The notes under the pieces are model-generated. The model had not been told where the DNA came from and did no database searches. It worked only from the letters and a program-made list of their open reading frames with translations. A stretch of 11,259 nt of DNA, taken from positions 1 through 11,259 of the forward strand of contig CAZNMS010000280.1 in NCBI GenBank assembly GCA_964573505.1, written 5' to 3'. Position 1 is the stretch's first letter, and the number at the start of each line of letters is the position of its first letter. The translations under genes and the position numbers were made by a program. Shown piece by piece: positions 7,101 through 11,259 of the stretch. Source of the stretch: AM-0621 sp964573505. Its GTDB lineage: Bacteria > Planctomycetota > Planctomycetia > Planctomycetales > Planctomycetaceae.

Positions 7101-10100
7101 TCAACGACAACGCTGGAGCAAATGCGGCGATCGGAACGGTATCGCGCAACACACGCGCGATCGGTGACCTCACCGTCATCGTGACGAGCAGTCATCCGAA
7201 CTCATTGATCGTTCCGACGACGGTCACGATTCCGAACGGCCAAAGCTCTGCAACGTTTGACGTTGGTGCGTTCGAAGCCCTCGACGTCTCGGCAGACCTC
7301 ATTGTCACGGTCGATGCTGTTGCAACAGACTTCGTTGCCGCCAGCACTACGGTCACGGTGCTTGATACTTCGCTGCCTGCACTGACGCTCGAATTCGATT
7401 CCGTATCGATCAGCGAAACGGGAGCCAGCAGTACGACGGCAACCGTCTCGCGCCCTAGCAATTTCACGAGCGGCGATCTCGTTGTGAGCTTGACGAATAG
7501 CGATCCCTCGAACGTCACGGCACCTGAAGTTGTGACGATTCCAGACGGTCAGACGTCGACCACATTCACGCTGAACGCCGTCGCTGATGATGTCGCTGAC
7601 GGGACTCAAGTCGTCACCATCACCGCAACGGCCACCGGCCTGCGTTCTGCGTCAGAGACGATTGCTGTTCTTGATGTTGATGGACCACCCGCATTGTCAC
7701 TCACGATCGCTCCCACTGAGATCGCCGAGGATGCCGGGAACGAAGCGTCATTTGGCACTGTAAGCCGCAATACACCGACGAACGACGAGCTTGTTGTGCA
7801 ACTGGTCGTTGACGCCGACGAGCAACTCGTCCTGCCGACAACTGTCACAATTCCTACCGGTCAATCTTTAGTGACGTTCGCGATCGACGTTCTCAACAAC
7901 TCGCTCTTGGATGGAGATCGAGAAGTCACATTGACCGCCTCCGCAGCGGGACTCTCCGAGACTTCGAAGACGATTTCCATTCGGGACGACGAATTGCCGG
8001 ATCTCACTTTCAGCCTAAATAATTCAACGCTCAGCGAGTCTTCCGGAACGGAAACGGCGACGATTTCGCGGCCAAACGTTGGAACGCTTGATGAACTCGT
8101 CGTGACTCTCAGCAGCAGTAACACGAACAAACTTGTGGTGCCGACGACGGTGACAATTCCTGTTGGCCAAACATCCGCCGAGTTCGACATCACGACGGTC
8201 GACAACGACTTCGCTGATGCCAATGCGATTGTCACGATCTCAGCGCTCGCAACCGGATTCCGACTCGGTACGGCGGAGATCACCCTCAATGACAACGATG
8301 GGCCGGCATCCTTGAACCTTACATTGACGGTTCCCTTCTTGAACGAATCCGCCGGACCAGCCTCAGCCGTTGCGACCTTGAGCCGCAACACCGATCGCTC
8401 GAACGACTTGATTGTGAGCATCACTTCAAGTGCCGACGGGCGACTCTCGTTCCCTTCGTCGGTCATAATCCCCGCCGGTCAGTCGGAAGTGACGTTCGAT
8501 GTCGGCACGCTCGACAACAACGAGTTCTCCGGCAGCCAACAGGTGTCATTGCTCGCGACAGCCGACGGCCTGCTTTCGGGCGGATTCACGATTTCGTTGC
8601 ACGACGATGACTTGCCGCCGCTCACGTTAAGTCTTGATGCGGAGTCCGTAAGTGAGTCCGCCGGTTCAACGGCATTGACGGCAATCGTCTCGCGTCCGAG
8701 CAACGGCCCGCTGAATGAAGTTGTGATCGCGCTGACCAGCAACAACACCAACAAACTGACGGTGCCTGAATCGGTCACGCTCGCTGCTGACGAAACCTTT
8801 GCGAGCTTCCTCGTTGCTACAATTGATAACTCGATTGCTGACGGTGATTTCACAGTTTCGATTTCCGCGAGCGCATCAGGTTTTGTAACTGGCAGCGATG
8901 TCGTCGAAGTCACCGACAAAGATGGCCCCGCAGCAATCTCACTCACTCTCGATCCAACAACGGTTAGCGAAAATGCCGGTGCCAATGCCGTTCTCGCCAC
9001 TGTCACGCGAAATACACCCACAACCGACGAACTTGTAGTTTCGCTCGCTTCAAGCTCAACGCGAGTCAGCACTCCTGCAACCGTGACAATTCCTGCCGGT
9101 GAGTCTTCAGCCACATTCAATGTCGGCACCGTCGACGATGTCTTTGCGAATGGCGACATCAACGTGACGCTGACCGCAAGTGCTTCGGGGCATGCCGCTA
9201 ATTCGAAGTTTCTTGATGTCAGTGACGACGATGGCCCAGCAGCACTCAGTTTGACCTTGTCGACGGATACGGTTGAGGAAGCAGGCACTCAGATCGTTGC
9301 GACCTTGCGGCGCAATACGGAAACCGCCGAACCACTGACGGTGACGATCGAGAGCAACAATGCCTCAGCACTTTCAATCCCGCAAACCGTCGTGATAGCG
9401 GCAGGAGAGGCCGAAGCGACATTCAACATCACTGCTGTTGATAACACCGCAGTCGATGGCGGCCGCGCGGTCCTGCTGACGGTTTCTGCGGATGCGCTGG
9501 TGTCTGGCACCAAACTATTGGTCGTTGCGGACAATGACTTCGGACTGTCGTTTTCATTACCCGACTCCGAGGTTGTGACTGTCAACGACACGACCATCAC
9601 GAAGAGTGAAAGTCTCACGGTCAGCGGACTAACGGCACCATTAGCGACCGTTGAAATCGACACTGACGGAGACGGCTTCGACGATGGCACAGCAATCGCC
9701 ACCGACGACGGCTCGTTTTCGATCAACGTTCCACTGGCACATACCGCGAGCAATCTCGGACTGAATGCCGTTCAACTCCGCTCGACGACCGCAAAGAACG
9801 CGGTCGGAGTCACGCAGAGTTTCGACGTGCATCTCGCGATCGGGACTGTCGTGCAATTTGATTCGAGCGTCGGCACTTTCGCAGTCGAACTGTTGGATGC
9901 AGACGCTCCCAATACGACCGCGAACTTTACGAACTACTTCGCTCGCTATACCGACTCGATCATTCATCGTTCGGTGGCAGGCTTCATCATACAAGGCGGC
10001 GGTTTCACGATTGATGCCTTCGATGAAATCTCACCCGTGACGACGGACGCGCCAGTCCTCAACGAGTTCAACTCAAACAACTCCAACATTCGCGGCACAC

Positions 10101-10624
10101 TGTCAATGGCCTTGCCGGGTGTGACGGGCGGCGCGGATCTCGGAACCAGTCAGTGGTTTATCAATGTCGCGGATAACTCAGGACTTGATGCTGCGTCGCA
10201 CACCGTCTTCGGACGAGTCATTGGCGACGGAATGGAAATCGTCGACCGCATCAACAACCTCGAGACCGAGAACTTGTCGGCTCAAACCGAGCAACCTGCG
10301 TTGAATGAGCAGCCAATTCGCACGGCACTCGATTTCGAAACGATCAGCGGAAGCGTCTCGCTAATTGCTGGTTCGGATCTCGTCACCGGCGCGGGAACGA
10401 GCTTTACGAGCGAACTCGCTGAAAGCTTCGGTTCAATTGCCGGTTCAACCATTCGAATTGACGGAGAGGAATACACCGTCGACTCAATCTTGAGTGACAC
10501 GGTGCTCATCCTGAATCGCAATGCGACGGCAGACGCAACCAACGTCGAAGCCGAACGCTACGCCGCCCCCAGCTCCGCCAGTTACGTCGTCTTCAGCAGC
10601 ATTGACGAGATCCTCAACGTGTAG
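4148..10624 (+). CDS. Giant Calx-beta repeat surface protein with C-terminal cyclophilin domain
   Basis: A predicted 2,158-residue secreted or surface protein. Residues 36-44 (LERRNLLAG) are a variant of the planctomycete LEPR-xLL N-terminal signature; no ordinary Sec signal peptide is obvious. Residues 105-304 are nine Gly/Asp-rich coils of about 22 residues. Residues 350-1797 are 14 Calx-beta-type repeats, the fold of Na/Ca-exchanger calcium-binding domains. Residues about 1798-1897 look Ig-like and carry DTDGDGFDDG (1838-1847), a DxDxDG calcium-loop pattern. From about 1899 to the end lies a cyclophilin-type prolyl isomerase: HRSVAGFIIQGG (1940-1951), GTLSMA (1983-1988), SQWFIN (2001-2006) and HTVFGRVI (2018-2025). 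Residues matching human CypA R55, F60, Q63, Q111, F113 and H126 are present; M61 is Ile, N102 is Leu and W121 is Gly. I see no cysteine after residue 14, no transmembrane helix and no recognised C-terminal sorting signal. Likely a calcium-stabilised extracellular stalk or adhesin; the ligand and the isomerase substrate are unknown. Confidence 0.93.
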   Translation: MVLCDFFEKFRYLCKQWQHSSTHRRPANGRQTSEALERRNLLAGNVLAVVSSKSLFLSGDASGNSVELAASNGNLVVRGLEGTTVNGQSEFLVRGGSTEVGRHLFAYMNGGNDTLVISPGVSLRKDSYVFMGEGDDLFAMSGSRASRGLYVDLGNGNDSIHLEASSVGRDATFVGALGNKTFFAGNSALGNHLTMVFPVGQDAVVFEDTTIDDDAYIYTGLGNDDVVFRATSFNETLTLDTSLGDDLVQVDPVSSFRETSVALLGGGDDDLLTNGDNSFGGPLVVVGMGGNDSVQLSNTTSVGGGRYVVDVDNSTLDSTTAAARLNSATGALARITQVQERVTSLIGSRLLTLEVSANTISESSETHLIATVARPAGQLGDLVVTLISSDTSELTVPATVTIPGGQQSATFNITAVDDSVVDGTQTVTITASSSGFTSSTQSISVTDDDVEQTPELSLSIIPTTFSEGDGDGAGFGTVTRSGATDEDLVVVLSSSDVASATVPASVTIPAGQTSADFDINIIDDNVADGAVTVTITATASGLTTDTVQITVSDDESSTNLFLQITPDEIAENAGSNAATGEITRTGGIDGDLVVNVTSSNPSLITVPASVTIVAGEDTATFPISVIDNSTFDSQSRPVTISLSSGNLTSTSSVITVTENDQPALQLTPQDSSLDEVGANRTLTMTVTRPTDLSDGDLVVTLFGSDSSELTVPSSVTILDGNESATFTVTTVADDTVDGDQDISVIATASGFISADTAVTVRDSDVAAITVVLDQNTISEGAGSSAVTGTVTRNTDLTSELVVTLSSSLPDTVSPPTSVTIPAGEATASFEIDLVDDIIVNGTRIATITPSAPGHASNAASLNVTDNEVGELLFSFDVGSVSEAVGSNVAVGTITRPDSATASDLVVSLTSSDADALTVPASVTILAGNTSATFNATAVNDVFSEDAQTITVTANANGFNPIEAQVVVADDDGLATLSMAIVPASINDNAGANAAIGTVSRNTRAIGDLTVIVTSSHPNSLIVPTTVTIPNGQSSATFDVGAFEALDVSADLIVTVDAVATDFVAASTTVTVLDTSLPALTLEFDSVSISETGASSTTATVSRPSNFTSGDLVVSLTNSDPSNVTAPEVVTIPDGQTSTTFTLNAVADDVADGTQVVTITATATGLRSASETIAVLDVDGPPALSLTIAPTEIAEDAGNEASFGTVSRNTPTNDELVVQLVVDADEQLVLPTTVTIPTGQSLVTFAIDVLNNSLLDGDREVTLTASAAGLSETSKTISIRDDELPDLTFSLNNSTLSESSGTETATISRPNVGTLDELVVTLSSSNTNKLVVPTTVTIPVGQTSAEFDITTVDNDFADANAIVTISALATGFRLGTAEITLNDNDGPASLNLTLTVPFLNESAGPASAVATLSRNTDRSNDLIVSITSSADGRLSFPSSVIIPAGQSEVTFDVGTLDNNEFSGSQQVSLLATADGLLSGGFTISLHDDDLPPLTLSLDAESVSESAGSTALTAIVSRPSNGPLNEVVIALTSNNTNKLTVPESVTLAADETFASFLVATIDNSIADGDFTVSISASASGFVTGSDVVEVTDKDGPAAISLTLDPTTVSENAGANAVLATVTRNTPTTDELVVSLASSSTRVSTPATVTIPAGESSATFNVGTVDDVFANGDINVTLTASASGHAANSKFLDVSDDDGPAALSLTLSTDTVEEAGTQIVATLRRNTETAEPLTVTIESNNASALSIPQTVVIAAGEAEATFNITAVDNTAVDGGRAVLLTVSADALVSGTKLLVVADNDFGLSFSLPDSEVVTVNDTTITKSESLTVSGLTAPLATVEIDTDGDGFDDGTAIATDDGSFSINVPLAHTASNLGLNAVQLRSTTAKNAVGVTQSFDVHLAIGTVVQFDSSVGTFAVELLDADAPNTTANFTNYFARYTDSIIHRSVAGFIIQGGGFTIDAFDEISPVTTDAPVLNEFNSNNSNIRGTLSMALPGVTGGADLGTSQWFINVADNSGLDAASHTVFGRVIGDGMEIVDRINNLETENLSAQTEQPALNEQPIRTALDFETISGSVSLIAGSDLVTGAGTSFTSELAESFGSIAGSTIRIDGEEYTVDSILSDTVLILNRNATADATNVEAERYAAPSSASYVVFSSIDEILNV
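4460..5059 (+). repeat. Nine coils of a 22-residue Gly/Asp-rich repeat
   Basis: Residues 105-304 of the giant protein repeat every 22 residues (23 in copies 7 and 9). The pattern is a hydrophobic strand, then GxGNDxV or GxGDDxV, a second hydrophobic strand and a Ser/Asn-containing turn. Copies begin at residues 105, 127, 149, 171, 193, 215, 237, 260 and 282. Examples are GEGDDLF (132-138), GNGNDSI (154-160) and GLGNDDVV (220-227). Copies 4 and 5 have lost the acidic pair. The period suits a parallel beta-helix. It resembles RTX repeats in Gly/Asp content, but RTX units are nine residues long. Confidence 0.8.
5195..9538 (+). repeat. Array of 14 Calx-beta repeats
   Basis: Fourteen tandem domains of 103-105 residues (the last 101) start at residues 350, 455, 559, 662, 766, 869, 973, 1076, 1180, 1283, 1386, 1489, 1594 and 1697. 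A typical copy contains an ISE-type acid after the first strand, LVVTLSSS, VPxxVTIPxGQxSATF, a VDDxxxDG loop, VTITAxAxG and a closing acidic triplet such as DDD. These acids correspond to calcium ligands in Calx-beta domains. At the DNA level the copies have diverged well beyond near-identity, so the array is old rather than a recent expansion. Boundaries are set to the last acidic triplet and are good to a few residues. Confidence 0.9.
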
Positions 10625-10646
10625 AGCGTCATCTCGACGCCAAGAT

Positions 10647-10673
10647 GTAGGACGGCCTATCAGGCCGTCCTAC
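10647..10673. terminator. Perfect 12-bp hairpin between convergent genes
   Basis: GTAGGACGGCCT and AGGCCGTCCTAC form a perfect 12-bp stem around a 3-base ATC loop. It lies 22 bases after the stop of the giant gene and 32 bases before the stop of the convergent transporter gene, the right place for a bidirectional terminator. No T-run follows on either strand, so it is either a U-tract-free terminator or a dispersed palindromic repeat of the REP kind. Confidence 0.6.
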
Positions 10674-10705
10674 TGAGCTGCAAAGACGCCGGGAAACAGC
10701 AGTCC

Positions 10706-11259
10706 CTACTCCGCCGAAATTGCGGAGAGTTGAGCTTCGAGTACTCGCTGGCGGCGTACTTTGCGGACGAGCACACGCACTCCGCGATCGATCACAACTT
10801 CGCCGCCGGTTGGGTTTGAGTGTAAGTGTTCTAACACCCAACCGCTGAGGTTATGAGTTTCAGGAGCAGTCGTTGAGACCTGCAAGTCGAGCCCCGTCTG
10901 CTCCTTTAGTCGCGATAAGCTGATGCCGCCGCCGACAATCCAACTCGTTCCGGACCGCACCGCATGCACGGGTAATAAATCGTACTCATCCTGAATGTCG
11001 CCAATCAGTTCTTCGATGATGTCTTCCAACGTCACGATACCCAACACGTTGCCTGACGGACTTCGCACAAGAGCAATGTGAGTGTGCTCGCGCATCAATC
11101 GCTCGAGCACGGACGAGATCGGCGATGTCGACTCAACTGTCAGCAGGCTCCGCACGATGCTCGTCATGGACGGGTTCTGCGGATTGATCTTCATGTAGGC
11201 GACGATGTCCTTGAAGGTCACGTAGCCGACAATGCGTTGAGGATCTCCGGTGCGTTCTG
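10706..11259 (-). CDS. CNNM/CorC/HlyC-family transporter, C-terminal part (5' end cut by window)
   Basis: The frame is open to the window edge, giving 183 visible residues, so its true start lies beyond 11259. Numbered from the first whole codon, the end of a first CBS motif reads RIVGYVTFKDIV (8-19). The second CBS motif ends with GIVTLEDIIEELIGDI (73-88), a hallmark of this family. Residues about 96-175 form the CorC_HlyC transporter-associated domain found at the C-terminus of these proteins. The missing N-terminal half should be a membrane CNNM (DUF21) domain, since full-length members are about 430-450 residues. Members are annotated as magnesium/cobalt efflux or hemolysin-like proteins; the CBS pair senses nucleotides and controls transport in studied cases. 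The gene converges on the giant gene with 81 bases between stops, and nothing ties their functions together. Confidence 0.9.
   Translation of the reverse strand, partial: ERTGDPQRIVGYVTFKDIVAYMKINPQNPSMTSIVRSLLTVESTSPISSVLERLMREHTHIALVRSPSGNVLGIVTLEDIIEELIGDIQDEYDLLPVHAVRSGTSWIVGGGISLSRLKEQTGLDLQVSTTAPETHNLSGWVLEHLHSNPTGGEVVIDRGVRVLVRKVRRQRVLEAQLSAISAE

Noticed and set aside
8479..9288. A 269-residue open frame on the minus strand inside the Calx-beta array, plus similar antisense frames at 6466-7179, 7861-8466 and 4798-5349.
   Set aside because: They mirror the repetitive codon pattern of the sense gene (Thr/Val/Ser/Asp codons whose complements avoid stops) and show no domain features of their own.
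5195..9538. The regular array considered as a possible CRISPR or recent tandem DNA repeat.
   Set aside because: The periodicity is about 310 bp, within a continuous reading frame, and the copies are strongly diverged at DNA level; it is a protein domain array.

Overview
The window most probably comes from a member of the Planctomycetota. The main clue is the 2,158-residue protein at 4148-10624. It starts with a LERRNLLAG stretch, a variant of the LEPR-xLL signature found at the N-terminus of many planctomycete surface proteins, and continues into long arrays of Calx-beta domains. Moderate GC content, giant secreted-type proteins and several palindromic intergenic elements fit this phylum. The assignment to phylum is inference; nothing here fixes genus or species.

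Left part (1-3352, minus strand): a two-gene operon fragment for glycan or deoxysugar biosynthesis. The first gene (3352 to 1235) encodes a GT4-type glycosyltransferase fused, through a Thr/Ala-rich linker, to a degenerate methyltransferase-like domain. Its stop codon overlaps the next start in an ATGA (1235-1238). The second gene (1238 to beyond position 1) is a sugar C-methyltransferase of the NovU/EvaC/TcaB9 type and lacks only its last residues at the window edge. Together they suggest synthesis and attachment of a C-methyl-branched sugar in a surface polysaccharide.

Middle (3353-4147): a divergent intergenic region with two compound hairpins (3469-3536 and 3567-3631), a small CxxC...CxxC protein on the plus strand (3709-3894), and a 253-base leader with inverted repeats before the giant gene.

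Right part: the giant gene (4148-10624, plus) encodes, in order, the planctomycete N-terminal signature, nine roughly 22-residue Gly/Asp-rich coils, 14 Calx-beta repeats of 103-105 residues, an Ig-like domain with a DxDxDG site, and a cyclophilin-type peptidyl-prolyl isomerase interrupted by a beta-rich insert. Repeats 5 to 13 alternate between two types, which points to growth by duplication of a two-domain unit. A perfect 12-bp hairpin (10647-10673) separates this gene from a convergent CNNM/CorC-type transporter gene (10706 to beyond 11259, minus), of which only the CBS pair and C-terminal domain are visible.

I see no rRNA, tRNA, CRISPR array, transposase or phage gene. The most unusual object is the calcium-type repeat protein with a terminal cyclophilin; the glycosyltransferase-methyltransferase fusion comes second.
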